From positions 14,286,509-14,350,508 of the forward strand of contig NC_066848.1 in NCBI RefSeq assembly GCF_001640805.2: a stretch of DNA of 64,000 bases. Reading direction: 5' to 3'. This DNA comes from Lates calcarifer (lineage: Eukaryota > Chordata > Actinopteri > Centropomidae). The notes below the pieces were generated by a model. That model had not been told where the DNA came from. It searched no databases and was given only the letters and a program-made list of their open reading frames with translations. The stretch's first letter is position 1. Each line of letters opens with the position of its first letter. Position numbers and translations under genes: made by a program. This document shows positions 48,485 through 62,229 of this stretch, piece by piece.

Positions 48485-51420
48485 TATTGACAATATTTGT
48501 GCCGACTTCCTCAGGCTGTATGTCTCCATTGGTTTATACTAAGTCGTGGGCAGCTTAATATATTTCATGTACTAGTATGTGCAAGAACAAAAAGAGCAAA
48601 AAAAAAGCATGAGACATTTTTGGGCAACTTTAAAGCATGAGCATCTGTCCCGTCACACTATTCAGAGTCTGTTATTTTTTTTTCTTTCACACCCTAGCAG
48701 ATCCTGCAGTAAGATGATTTAAAGTCACTAGAGTACTTCCTGTTATAAATCACCATCTGGTGCTGGATATTCTGTTTGAACAAAGAGGTGAAATCACATC
48801 AAACAGCTGGTGTTGTCTGTTAGTGCAACTCTTTTCCAGGCTATCACATTCTGACAGTAAATCCCACAGAAACTGCGTGAATGCTACACACATTTATCAC
48901 AATGTGTTTTGGAGCTTCACTAGCTTCAGCCTAAAATGCCAGAAATGTCAATTCAGTGAACACTGAAACAAAAAAATTCTGAACTGTGTACAGCGGGATG
49001 TTGAAGGTTAAAAAAACACATCCACATGCTGGCGGGCCTCTAACAGTGTGAGCTGACAGTGACCAGAGAGAAGCAGCAGCTTGACCTTTCATGAAGCCTA
49101 GCTTCTGACGGCTCCCCACCACCTGCCGCTGCAAAGGAAATCTAGATACCTGATGGCCGGCTGTGAAATGACCTGAACCATACAGAAAACTGTCAGTGTA
49201 AGACAGAGACAGGCAAAGTCTCCCTTTGCCTCTTTGTTGTGATCAGTGCCAAGTCAGCTAGAAACTCACAGTTCTGCAGTGCAACACAATAACAAAAACT
49301 CTCCAACTCCTACAGATGGATGGCAGGGATGAGTGCTGATGCCTGTGACAAATATAAACAATTTCGGTGTGTGTAAACCAACACATCTTGAAAACAGCAT
49401 ATTGTCTTTCGAGGAACAGGAATCATCATAATGTTTCTATACACGGCTACTGTGTATCTGTAAAATATTCCTTTATGTTTTTATTCATAGCCAGTTCTTT
49501 GCTAACTGTAATGACCCAGTATTTCCTCTGGGATGAAATCTAGTGTGTTGCAGAGCAAAGACACACACAGGGAGGATTTTCAGAGTTCAGAGTTCACAGC
49601 AGGTTGAAATGGTGCTGAGCCAATCAGACACTCTGATATCAACTAATTGATCAGCTTCAGGGAGGCGATTGACTATGGATCCAGTATACAGCTCATATAG
49701 ATCCTTCAGAAGCTCTCTCTGAGATGTGCAGATATATATTATACATTACACAAACATAAATTATAGATCAGAGAGTAATGCTTTAAGATCAAAATCCTCT
49801 TAGAGAATCCACCTTTGGCATATCTGTGCTCACTGAGACTCCGGAGGCCAGTAGTTTCACCAGGCACAAAGAAACAGTGAAAGAAAAAGTAAGAGAAAAG
49901 TGTTTACACTTACTGTAAATGCATCTGTTTAGAAAATGAAATGTCTTTAACTAACAGAGATTCAGGTGTGTTATGCTAGCAGCTAATGTAGCCTCAAGCC
50001 TCTGTCATTAAGCAGAGATGAGGTTCAGCTGCAAAGGCCTGATACCAGAAACACCTCCATATTTTTTTCATATTTAAACTTCAGCTGAAAACCAATACTG
50101 ACTCAAGTGACACTAGTGACACTTACCAAGTGAAACTGGTAACGGATACATTAAAGGAGAGCAATTATAAGGATTTGATGGTTCACATCAGAGCTGTTTG
50201 TAGTTCTTGCTTGTTTTTTTAAGTTTAATATCAGTTAACATTAAAGCATTAGGAGGACTTAGACAGAGTTTGGATAACGATGTTCCTGTCAACTACTGTT
50301 CGAATAAACAAGAAGAATCTGCCATAATTCAGATGTGCTGTTCCACTAAATTGAAAGTACAACAATCTTAAACTTGAATTAAAGGTCATCCTTGTAGACT
50401 TGCAAGTGATTTGTGAAACTTGGCTGGATACAGTAATGGTGTTTGTGCACAGGCTTTTATTGCCAATGCACTAAACTAGATGGTAGTAAGCTGCAGTTGT
50501 GTATCTATAAAGGACATAAAGACAATGTATTTATAGGGGCTGTAACACTGAAAAACACATTTGCTGTGTTTTCCATTTTGTACTTTTCTCTGCTCCATTC
50601 TTTATTGTTCTCTTCTTGCTAATCTTGTTAATCTCTTCTGAATGTTACTAGATACTGAGTTTTGCTCAGACTGTGGTTTAAAGTGAGTTTAACAGCTCAT
50701 GCATTTGATGATTGACTGTTTTTATGCCCAAAAAATGAAACTTCTACTAACTCCCAGGATTAGAGCCGTATTACCATAATACAATGGCACTGGCTGACAA
50801 CTGACCGACAAAAAATTATGTTGTAGAGAGACCCTCCAAGCCATAGCGCTGTTTATCCTCTCTCCTCTCCTCTCCTTTACTGCATTATAATGAGCCTGGC
50901 CTGTGAAGTGTGACAGCACCCCCTGTTGGCTATACTTTGTCAGTACACAGCTGCAGGGCGGACTTACTTTAAAAGATTTACTATCCCTACTCTGCATCCA
51001 AACAGGAGATGCACTGCATTTCAATGTGCTGCCAATGTTGTCATTGCATACTAAAAAGTGTGAAGTCAACCTCTGAGGATTAGTTTATGATATCGCTGCT
51101 TGATGTCTCTGAACTCACTCACATTGAGATTCACTCAGAAATACCATGTAGCTCCTCTTTCTGTACCCTCAACCTTTTTGCCTCAGCCACTCATGTGGAC
51201 AAAAAAGCACTAACACTGAAAAGAGCAGAGGTGTGTAATGTGTGTTTTAATCACATAGAGATTAATAAAGCTAGAGCAAGGGCAGGGTAGCTTACAGTAA
51301 GGTGAGAAGAGATGTACGGATGGACAGTGAAAAAAGAGGAGAGCCGGACTGTCTATTTATTCTCTCTTCCCTGCCTCTTTCTGTGTCTGTATGGGAGAAC
51401 AGAGAAATGTGAGCTTTCTA
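48485..51420. other. Non-coding DNA, nothing recognised
   Basis: No exon, RNA gene or complete mobile element seen. A partial CTCF-like GCACCCCCTGTTGG lies at about 50927-50940 with at least two mismatches. Confidence 0.5.
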
Positions 51421-51423
51421 TTA

Positions 51424-51614
51424 GATGGAGAGGGTGGGGAGATGTGGAGGGAGAGAGGGAGAGAGGGAGAGGGAGAGAGGGAGGGATGGAGAGAGAGAGT
51501 TAGAAGGAGGTGGACAAACACATGATACCGTGAGAGGAGAGGAGAAGAGGAAAATGAGACAGAGAGGAGATGGGAGGGAAAGAGGAAGGACAGGAAATCT
51601 AAAGAGAGGAGAGC

Positions 51615-51616
<2 letters not shown>
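51424..51616. repeat. Polypurine GGGAGA-rich tract
   Basis: About 190 bp of almost pure purine on the plus strand, built from GAGAGGGAGA-like units. Mirror-symmetric purine runs of this type can form triplex DNA. The open frames here are low complexity. Confidence 0.85.

Positions 51617-51683
<67 letters not shown>
51617..51683. repeat. (GATA)n microsatellite
   Basis: Nearly 17 perfect GATA units on the plus strand, adjoining the polypurine tract. The minus-strand SIYL-repeat frame is an artefact. Confidence 0.97.
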
Positions 51684-51839
51684 TGACTTTTCTCTTAGAG
51701 TTTTCATTCATTAACAGCAGGAGAGGGTAGGAGGAGCACCACTTTCTCTCTCCAACACACACACACACACACACACACCCATCTCACGCACATACACGTG
51801 CATTTACAAACACCAACACACACACACTCTTGCTGCGGA

Positions 51840-52031
51840 GAGCGACGGACTCCCCTCCCCTGTGACTCCAGGGGGAGAGGGGAAGCGACAGATTTTATTG
51901 CTCACACGCACACAGACTAATCACACAATCATAGACGAGCGCACACTCTTTCTGTGTCTCTCTAATCTCACACACCCAGAAAAGCCCATGTGTTTCAGAG
52001 TGGACCAGCAACTGAGGGATGCACCATGAAG
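51840..52031 (+). other. Possible first exon ending ATG-AAG before GTGAGG
   Basis: A GC-richer block (ACTCCCCTCCCCTGTGACTC) leads to GCACCATGAAG and a donor-like GTGAGG. The ATG context is good. Two codons in phase 0 could splice to a downstream exon, or replace the pld5 cytosolic exon, which also ends in phase 0. A six-base coding end plus donor is weak evidence. Confidence 0.2.
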
Positions 52032-52065
52032 GTGAGGTCTCCTTACTATACATTTGTTTAGTTTT

Positions 52066-52068
<3 letters not shown>

Positions 52069-52112
<44 letters not shown>
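52069..52112. repeat. (GT)n microsatellite
   Basis: About 22 GT units lying between the GATA and CTAT tracts. Confidence 0.97.
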
Positions 52113-52114
<2 letters not shown>

Positions 52115-52197
52115 TATTGTTTTTGGGCTGTCAGCCAAAAGCATGTTCATAAATTGGTTTCATTAATTTTTTACTGTCTTACTATGATTACTTTGAC

Positions 52198-52198
<1 letters not shown>

Positions 52199-52252
<54 letters not shown>
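52199..52252. repeat. (CTAT)n microsatellite, complement of the GATA tract
   Basis: About 13 perfect units in inverted orientation to the (GATA)n tract 515 bp to the left. Confidence 0.97.
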
Positions 52253-52253
<1 letters not shown>

Positions 52254-53347
52254 CTTGCCTAATGTCTTGAACTATGAATAATTTGACCGGTGCACTGCAG
52301 ATGAGAAAGTGATAATGTTTCTTATGGGAAGTGTCAGGTGTTCTGACTGTTCTTTGGCTTCACACTCAAGTGGCTTTTTAACTGTGGGAATGCATGTGTG
52401 CATGTGTCCAAAGAGGGAGTCTTGACTAGTGTAGGGATAGTGGTGTTCTTGGATATTGAGCTTTGTTCCTGAAAAGCACAGTGAGTTGTAAGGATGTGCA
52501 CATTTTATTTGTTCCACTGATGTGTTTAAGAGTAGCTCAGATGTATTTTAATGTACTATATGTGCTGTATATACTTGCATGTGAGTGCATGTGAGCACTG
52601 TGCATACTCATTCAGACTTGAGTACATCTAGACTTGATCATGTGAATATTTTATTCAGTGACTGACTGTTGTACACCTGACAAACATGCCCACAGGGTGA
52701 AATTGCAGGCAACCAGCCTGTATGTAGCAACACTGTCTTAGCGCAGCATCACAGCTCCTTTAGTACCTTTAGAACCTGTGAAGTGCATCTCTGATGCTGA
52801 GCAGAGGCAGTGAGACTTTTAATGACAGATATGATCTCTCTTTTTTTCTTTTTTATGTGCTGATTTATTTGGCAATGGGAGGAAAATGGGTTCAGATCTA
52901 TTCATTATGTCACTTCTACCTTTCTCTGCAAACTCCTGGACATCTCTTATTTTATTCTGAGGTTATGTTCTGGGGGCGAGGGTGTGGTAAGGATGTAATA
53001 AAAGCATTTTAATCACAGAAATCACACACTCAGGGTATGACTTTGACTATGTGAAAGGGACATATTTGCAGGACTTTCAGAAGCAGATGATGCCTTTGTT
53101 TGTCTCTGCAAACAGTTTGTATGTATGTTGGATGACGAGATTAGCCTAATGTATTTGAGCTGTACCACTGGGTGTCTATGGTATCAAATATAAACTATGA
53201 AGACAAAGGAATACATTCACCTTTGAATTTCTTTGAGTTTCATAACATTTTTTATGGATATATACATGGATACAAAGTATAACCTTTACCGCTGATGTAG
53301 GTGCATTTCCTTACATATATTACGGACATTTTTCATCAAAACACACA

Positions 53348-53389
53348 CAGGTCTCACCTTACTGTGAACAGGTCTCACCTTACTGTGAA
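53348..53389. repeat. Tandem duplication, period 21 bp
   Basis: Two identical copies of CAGGTCTCACCTTACTGTGA. Confidence 0.9.
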
Positions 53390-53672
53390 CTGGCCAGCTC
53401 TCACTGGCTGCTTTAGAGTGAATCACTGGTCAGTGCACAATACATGACTCAGACCCATTAAGATATCAAGCAGTAAGTATTTGTGTAATCACATCTTACT
53501 GTAATTTCATCCAGTGTGTGCTATCAGATCATCACAGACAACTATAAATCAGCCCAACCTTTGCAGCTCGCTTTTCTCGTTACCATAACTCTTTATTTCC
53601 CTCTGTCTCTCCCTTTGATTCCTCTGCTCCGTTTCTGTCCCTTCCTGTCTCCTGGTCCCATCGGTCTTTCAG

Positions 53673-53767
53673 CCTGGGTGCACAGAGCACTTCCTGACAA
53701 GTGGGCTGCTGGGCCAAAATGGGCTGTCCAAGCCTGACCTACTACACTCTGATTGTCTATCTGAGGG
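53673..53767 (+). other. Exon-like segment, protein not recognised
   Basis: A pyrimidine-rich stretch ending TCGGTCTTTCAG precedes a 95-nt segment open in frame as PGCTEHFLTSGLLGQNGLSK plus 11 residues, ending before GTAGGA. It could follow the ATG-AAG segment at 52026-52031 in phase. I do not recognise the peptide, and a chance match is quite possible. Confidence 0.2.
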
Positions 53768-56700
53768 GTAGGAGAGGGAAAGAAGAGGGAGATGTGGGAA
53801 TGGAGAGAGGCTGAAAAAGGTGGGGTATGGAAAGAATGGGAGGGGTAAAAATCTGGCTCTGTAAGAGAGAAGAGAAGAGGATAACAGACAGAGAATAGGT
53901 GGTGTGGTAGAGAGAAAAAAAGTCTTTGGTAATTCTGCTCACAGACAGCATCAGTATGCTGGGTGGTACACAGAGGGACACACTTCCACATCAGTACACT
54001 TGCACACACACACACACACACAAACATGCATGGATGCGTGCATAACAGATCCAGAAGCCATCAGACCATGGTGCTAAAGCACCAGCAGAGAGTATAGCCT
54101 AAAACACCTGAAATGGTATCCATGGCAACCAAACTACTGGCTGCTGTGAGTTAGTCAAAAACAGTGGGACGGATCCAGAGCCAGTGCATTCACTCTATGT
54201 GATATTTCTTCAAAGATGGGTCATTCTGGCCAGAACTCACTTTTCAGAGAGGTTTGTGTAAAGTGGAGGTTAGAGTTTGGATTAGCTGAAGTTCAGAGTT
54301 GAAGCAATCTGATTCAATGCATGTAGACAGCAGAGACTATACCTCCCTCTGCTTTCATTCTCTTGCAGCTCTGTTGCCATTCTACAAGTGGTAGACCCAA
54401 CTAAAAACTGCACTGTAATAATGGAAAACTAATAAGTAGTGCCTAAGAGACAAGTGATTGCTTCCTGGTGCAGATTGTGCCTCCATCTCTACATATGGCC
54501 ACATTAGCACTTTACATTCAGGTATAGAAGCAAGATACCTTTTTCCACAATTGATACCTTGATATTCCAGCATAGGATTTATACCCAAAATCATGACTGC
54601 CATCAGCGAGTCTGCTTTACATTTGCACAGCTGGTTTATTTTGATACACATCCAAATGAATTTCAAATATATTAAAATATTCTCTGCGATTAAAATACTG
54701 TGACAAATTTAGAGGATTGTGCAGAAGTATGTGCTCTCTGAGAACTTACCATTGTTGACATATAACTGCATTTAACTGAATGTTGTTTGCAGTGAAAATA
54801 CATGAACATGCTTATTATTGTAGGGTAGTGGCTTATGTGTAGAGTGTGCATTTGTAAGTACCGGTTATATCAGTGAATGTATGATTATAATGCACTTTCC
54901 AAAATGCATTATTCAACTGTCATTTTTTTCAATGTGCCTCACAGACTGATTCTGAAATAATTTCACTTCCTGATCCTGTCATTTAAGGACAGTGCTTAGG
55001 CTGCTACCTGTATGCTGAGTGTGTCAGAAACTTGGCTGCACTGTGGAAGAATGTCTCATGTTATCAAATAAGCTCTGCTGGAAGAAAAGGGAGAAAAAAG
55101 CTGAGAAAATGAAAATGCATTATGCCGCCAATTCCTATAGAGCTGTGGTTTGTGCTGTCGTGGCTGTCACTCTGACAGATGTCCAGAGGTTGATACTCTG
55201 TCAGGTGACATTTCAGTAGTGAGATGCAGAACAGCATGATTTATTTGTTCTGTAGTCGGTGGTGGGCAGTTGACAAACTTTGCAAAGAAAAAATTGATCA
55301 AATCAAAGTCTGACCTGCAAACACACTGAAATTAGACATTTATTTAATGCATTTTCTGCATCTCTTTTTGTAAATATTTAGATGTCTATATGAGTTTGTA
55401 GTCTGCCAGTCTGTGGTATACTCAGTTGTACAATACAGCATAGAGTTTACTTCAACCATTGTGAGCTACCAAATCCAAAACTAGAAATTGTCAAGCAAAA
55501 TGTTGATATTGGTCATTTCTACAAGACTCTAGATTAACATTAGATCACAATGTTTTGGATGGCAAACATTTTATTTAATAAACTTCTTTCACAGCAGACA
55601 TTTTAAGTGGCCTTGGCTGTGGAAGGTCAGACACAACTAAAATCATTAATGATGGTTCTTTTCCATGTACATTAAGAGTCCAAGTAAACTGTGACTATCC
55701 TTGTTTATATATAATACTAAGACTCTGGACCTGTATGAGTAAGATACAGTGTGGTCAGGTAAGTTCAGGGAAAATTTCTTTTAATTATTTAATATCTTGG
55801 AAAACATTGCAAAAACTGGGCCTCTAGTGTCAAAGGCTAAAGCACTGAACATTCAACCACCACCTTGACCACATTATTACTTTGTGCTGTGCCACAAAAA
55901 CATCAGACTCGTCTTGTTCAGATATGTCAGTGCTCGTTTTAACTGAGTAAATCCACAGGACCCTCCTTGCACTTGCAGGCATTAGCTGATGTTCAGTTCC
56001 ACAGTGAGTGACAGTGGCCCTGGATTAAAGCAATTCCTGAAAATGTCCTCAGAGATGATAAAAGAGGCAGAATTCAGTCCAGTGTCACTCTAGATCTTGT
56101 ACAGAGGTTACTTCAAAGCCAGAGGAGCATGTGTCCATTTTTCCCTCAGGAAACCCAGGAAACAAACCTCAAATCTTTTTACTCATCTCATGTCCAAAAA
56201 CAATTTCCATCCTCTGCATTAACAGAGGAACAGAGAAGGTCACAGCCTCTGTGTTTGTGTGTCTGTGTGTGTATAACAGCAGTGATAGCAGTCAGCATAC
56301 ATGCTATATGTTTCAAGTGTTGCATTGTCACTGCACCCTTGGCACTATGCGCCACCACTACTGATACAGGCTTGCCCACACACACACACACACACACACT
56401 TTCCGAAGCCCCTGATTCTAGCCCTGTCGACAGACACATTATCCGTCATCTTGTGCTCATAAGGGTTTAACCAGGCAAAACAAACGACACCTCTCAGACG
56501 TTACACATTACAAGATCTATGCTGAGAACACACAGTCTGATTTAATCAAAGCATTAATTATGGATGGACGTTTATTACACCAGATGCAGAGGAGAGGAGT
56601 GGAGAGGAGTCATTTAAGTCATTTAATAATTTGTCTTTGTCTAAATTTCTACTCCCTACACATTTTATAAATTAGTGTTTTGATGTGCATGAACTTGATA

Positions 56701-58020
56701 GTTTCGACACAAGGGTGAGACAGATTAAATTACACTACAATGATAATACATCAGTATAATTTTACAGTTTTATAGTTGTTGTCTGTGTGACAGATGGCAC
56801 TGTTGTGAAACTGGTGGTGTGCATTTTTAACAGCTGTAAATCCTGCAACTTGGTGAAGTCTGGGATGTGCATGTCCGTGTGAGTGTTTGTCCTTGATTTT
56901 CTGTGTGCTTCGAGAACAGGCTCCTCCGCCACATTCCTCACGTCTCTGATAGTTCAGTGTTTTGTACAACAAAAGTGTAAGAGCTCATCCACTTCAGCTT
57001 CACTCTGCCGTTCTAATTAATTGTGCGATAAACAGCTAAGTTCGTTTCACTTAAATTAACTAGGGGAGGTAGAGCATGCAGTTTGTCAAAAAGATGTGCC
57101 ATTATCTCGAAGAAAATGATTAATGGGAGCAGTGGGTTTACAGAAAAATCTCTGTATTTTAATATGTTTACACAGCAGCCATTTTAAACTCATCATAACA
57201 TTGCTAATAACATTAACAATGGCTCTGTTGCATTCAAGTGCCACATTAGTTACTTGTCATGCAAAATATTACGGGTCTGGTACTGACAGAACTACATGGG
57301 ATTCAGTCATTAGTAAAAACAAACAGACAAATGAAGAGCGTATCCTCACAAGTTGCAGCCTATGTGGAAACAAAAAAAAGGGAATATTTGTACTAAAAGA
57401 TACCTTTGTAGTGCTCAAGCCTCACAGTTACAGAGCTAGAACAGTGACATTAAAATATTGACTGTGAAAATAAAATTTGGCATTGAAAACAAAACCAAAA
57501 CTGAAAAAGGCAAACATTGGCATTGAAATATTGTACTGGCACTGTTCAGGCTGTTGCTGTTCAGGGCCCTGGTATTGTGCATGCTGGCTCAATGGCATGA
57601 CTTACTGAGCCACAGCAACCGAACTGAGCCATCATCACAGTTAATTAGACCTCAGTTTTTGTTGCAATGAGAAGTCAAAATGTCTACGGTGGTTTATTAC
57701 GGTACTATTACTTGCTTATTCACCATGACCACAAGTAACTAAGAAATTGTTACTCACATTAACGGTACTATAAAAATTTTGAGTAGTTTTCAAGAACCTG
57801 GTTTCCAGATTCGTCCTTTTACTGGTAACTTCTTAAAAAATTGTAAGGAAATAGAAAAACATTGTCTTCGTGTCCCAGGGTCAGAGCAATTTTACATGCT
57901 GTACTTTTTAATAGCCACATCTGGAAGGGGCTTAAGAGGACTGCAGATGATTTGCAGGAGATAAAGTTTTTTTGTGGCAGTGTTATTATCAGTGCAGAAA
58001 ACTCTGGACTCAGTGATTTT
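53768..58020. other. Non-coding DNA, nothing recognised
   Basis: Purine-rich at 53760-53900, (CA)n tracts at 54006-54022 and 56378-56399. No exon or RNA gene supported on either strand. Confidence 0.5.
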
Positions 58021-58800
58021 AAAGTTAGCTCCCTGTTCTGTTGTTAACTTTGCTGCTAAACTTCTCGATGTGCCAGCTCATTATGTGAGCGTCAGCAGCC
58101 CCTGGTGTGTGCATGAGGGAAAGGAGGCCTGCAACACAGAAAGGTGACAGACTGTCAGGGCCATAGCCACAATGAAATTCCTGTCATGCACTCTGCTCAA
58201 GGTAAAAAGTAGCGTCAAGCAGAAGCAGTTGTACCAGTGTCTAACAGTACAGACTGTTCTACAACAAAGGAGAGACAAGTACCAACTGCTTCTTCAGTTG
58301 TTTATTTCTTGGTAACATTTTAATAAGCAGCCATGTTAGCTGCTCTTTAAGGTAGTGCTTTGAGCTAAATGCTAACATCAGCATGCTAACATGCTCACAA
58401 AGACAATGCTATAAAGTAATGTTAATTATATATCTGATAATATGATTAACTTTGCAGATATTTGGTCATAGAATAAAATATTGAACAAATTTCAGTTCTG
58501 ACCTGATGATGGCACTGGATGAAAAGTTAATCACCAAAGTTATCACCATTCATCCTGAGGGGAACATGAATGTGTGTACCAAATCTGATGCCAGACCATT
58601 TGAAAGTTGTTGAGATATGTAATTCAAAGCCACAAATACCAGCCTCATAATGGTGGGAACCTCACAGTGGAGGAAAGGTTCAGAGGATCACCAAAGTCAT
58701 TACAGTTCATCCTCTGGGGACCTTGAATGGAGATTGATCAATAGTTTCTGAGATACATCAGTCTGTAACCAATCAACTGCCCAACCAGCTGACATTACTG
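58021..58800 (+). mobile_element. Diverged teleost interspersed repeat, copy A
   Basis: Includes GAGCTAAATGCTAACATCAG, TCATCCTGAGGGGAACATGA and TTCATCCTCTGGGGACCTTG, motifs I know in this order from a common fish repeat. The first 400 bp are also homologous to 62230-62720 (shared CAGACTGTCAGGGCC and CATGCACTCTGCTCAAGGTA). No open frame, so non-autonomous. Confidence 0.7.
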
Positions 58801-61800
58801 TCTACAAATCTGTCATCATCAGAGGAACTAAACAGTGATGGTGGTTTTACATGGAAATGGTCTGGTTCTTAATCTGATGCTGCGACATAATCAGTTGAAG
58901 AGGCATTTGGAGCATCTCTTTTCACTCACACACACGTCAACATAGGTTGACAGGCTGACAGCACTACACAAACACATATAAGCCACTCACACCAGGACCA
59001 ATAAACACTCACACATGCTGTTCCTGTCAACTGACACATTGTCAAGGAGCTGCTGCTGGGTTTTAATTTGTGTCAAAAGCAACACACATTTATATCTTTA
59101 TTGTAATAGCATGCACACACAGGGAGGCACCCAAAGTACAAAAGCACAGACAAAAAGAAAACTGCTGTAACTGCTGTAAAAGTTGTACATTGTGAAAAGT
59201 TGTAGGGGCTACAAGTCTCTGTAAAAGGTCATCGGTGGAGAGCTGTTGATCAGCTGTATTTTAGCTGCACTGCAGATATTGTTCCGAAGCCCCTTCTGGA
59301 GAGCAGTTCATCTCCCTGTCCCCGAGGCGATAACTTTATTCGCCTATAAAAAAACGACTCTGACTTTGATGCAGGAAAAAAAGGCAAAGAGTTCTGGTAC
59401 TGAATTAAGTTTGATCAACTGACTTGTGCTGGGTATGTTTGTTTTCATGTGTATTTGTGAATTCAACTGTTTGGAGATGATACAGAAATCTTTCTCATCA
59501 ACTTCCACAAACAAATCAGTCTCTTAAAATTCAAATATGAGACATGTTGGTTTGATCTTTGATTAGCTGATATCCTGTTTTTAAAACTGATGGTAATGTC
59601 CTCAAATGGAACCCAGTCAAATTAAATTAAACAAGAGGGGACATAGAGCTGATTGTCAATCGATTCATGACAGTCTCCCTCTCCTGCTCTCTCTCTGTCT
59701 TTCCTTGTTTCCTGCCATCATGGTAATTTAGCCGAGGCCTGTGGCTTGTCAAGGGATCAAGCCCAAGCAGCTCTACTGGCAGAGCTTTAATGAAACGCTT
59801 TTGGCTCACTGAAGATGTGTGTGCTCGAGTGGGTGTGTGTGATGTGTGTATGTGTGTGTTTGGAGGGGGAGGTACTCTTTAAACCACCCTCTCTTGTCTA
59901 TATACACCAGCTGAGGCAGTGTAATTGAACATCCTGCTGATTCCACCACAAACACATGGATACACTCACGGACACACACACACACACACTTGTGTTGGTG
60001 GTGTCGTGAACAGCAGCAATAGGATACAGTTGCTATTATGGATATACAGAAGAGAGAGAGAGCAGTGGCAGGAAATGCCACTGGATGGTCGGAAGTGTGG
60101 AGAAAAATGCAGGGGTCTGCAAAAACATCTACTTTTTAGTAAGATGAGAACGCTTTGGTAGCTGTAGTACTGTAGTCAACAAAAAGCACATATCTCATGT
60201 GTCGCTACACCAGCAGCAGCATATTGTAAGAGTGACAGTTCTGCTAATTAAATAGAGAAATTGTAAAGGAGGAGGGTTGAAATCTGGGCGTAGAGGATTG
60301 GCAGTGTTTGCAGGTGTTAATGGTTTTTTTTTTTTTGTGCCTGTGTGTATGTGTGTGTGTGTGGTGGAGGTAATGAGATGGAGAGAATGTACTCTGCAGA
60401 ATAATTATAATAATAATAATGCTAATAATAATGGCAATAAACTTTATACTTAAAGAACTTTTCTTAACAGAACTACAATGCGCTCTCCAGAGTAAATGGA
60501 AAAAAGAAAAACAGGCCAGAAGTAATAGCAGGTGGAATAAAAAGACACAGAGACAATTAAATACTGTGAAAAGAGGATAAATGGTAAAAGTTGAGAGATA
60601 AAAACAGTTTAAAAATATTTAAATTAAGGAATGTGTGTTTTGTGGGGGTGGTGGTGCAGATGAGATGGAGAGCTGACACTCCAGAAAACTACTAATACAG
60701 CTACTATATCATACTATAACATACAGTAAATGAAACAGCATGTATCTCAAGAAATATAGATTACCTGTAGTCCAATTTAATTTAAGAAAAACAAGTCCTA
60801 CAGATGATCAGTTTCAAGTGTGCTAATGAAGGCAAGTACAAAAACAACTGTTGCTTACAAAGTGGCTATAGTCAAGATTTTTATAATAACAAATTTAAAT
60901 AGCAATGTGAAAGCTGTGTGACAGTTGGTTCACCCACTTTCTTGGCTGAAGCAGGCAGCTGTTTCACTGCCTCCCATCTCCTCTTAGATGCAGGAAAAAC
61001 AGATAAAATAAAGATGATGCAGTTCGGCTTTACTTAAACTCTACTCTGAGCGGTTCAGACTCCAAAAGGGACAAAAGAAGAAAAGACGATAAACTCCTGA
61101 CACATATTTTCCTTTTTCTTACTGCTGAACCAGCAAAAGCTGAAAAAACGTTCTTGCTGTGCATATATCAAAATACATAGCGTGTCAGAGCTGACAAAAG
61201 CATGGTGTGGCTTAGACAATGCATGCAGTTCTGTTGTGTGTCTTATACGACCAAGTGCTCACAGCTTTAAGACTGGACAGAGAAGAAGGCTTGGACAGGG
61301 TTGACTGGATGGATGGACTGGGGGTTGACTGAGCAGGTTAACAATGGGCTCATATCTCATCATGGTCAGCAGGGTTCTCATGTCCTTTTAATGGGACTGT
61401 AATTGACATATTGATTTTGAGAGCACAGCTGGGATCAATGGGCACAGCTGTTTTGCAAGGGAGGGAGACATGAAGAGAGAGAGTAGATGGAGTGCATGAT
61501 AGTGTCTGAGATATGGTTGTAAAGACTGTAAAAGGGATAGCAATGACATTTAACAAATTATCAGCACACGATGTGAAGCAGAATTCCAGGGTATCTACAG
61601 CTGGGATGCTAACAGGCACAGTCTTATGTACTCAGAGTTACAAAAGATGGTACATAACTAATGGTCATTGTTCACACAGACATCTTCAAGCTCCTGGTGC
61701 ATAGAAGTAAGCTGAAATAATGAAGGTACAAGGAGTTCTTGTGATAATAGCCTTGCTCAGATTTGATGGCAAAGTAAAGGTCACTCCGAGTCTGTGTGGG

Positions 61801-62229
61801 TCTGCTCTGCAAAAGCCTATTGTAACACAAGGTGAATAAAATGTCATCATTTGAGTTTTAAAGAGTCAGTTCAGCTAAACCAGAAAGAGGCATATTTTCC
61901 TCACGCAGTCCCAGTGGTGGTGAGTGTTGCCCTGGAGTGCAGGGCATAAGGAAAAGCATAATACCTTAATAGTCAATTTAAGACATATAAAATAAGGGAA
62001 ATGGTGCAAAGAGTCAAAGAAATTATTAAGTATTTGATACAATAGTGCAGTAGTCTGCTTTACTTTGGATCACTGGTGACAGGAATGAGGACCTAAATAC
62101 AGAAACCAAGACTCCACTGGTCAAATAACATGATGTTTACAAAGTTCAGAGGTCAAACAAACAGATTTCCAATTGGGCAGTGGGCAAGCAGTCAGATCAG
62201 ACAAACTATATGAACGAGGCGTGTCAGCA
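58801..62229. other. Non-coding DNA between two repeat copies
   Basis: No gene recognised. Contains (AC)n near 59972-59988, a poly(T) run at 60326-60337 and (GT)n near 60341-60363. Confidence 0.5.
60395..60560 (+). repeat. (AAT)n-headed repeat fragment
   Basis: An AATAATAAT run followed by GGCAATAAACTTTATACTTA, resembling the common fish sequence AATAATAAACTTTATTTATA with a downstream AAAGTGCTTTACA-type segment, here decayed. Confidence 0.45.

Noticed and set aside
51357..51774. Two overlapping minus-strand frames of about 116 codons with SIYL repeats
   Set aside because: They are translations of the GATA and polypurine tracts.
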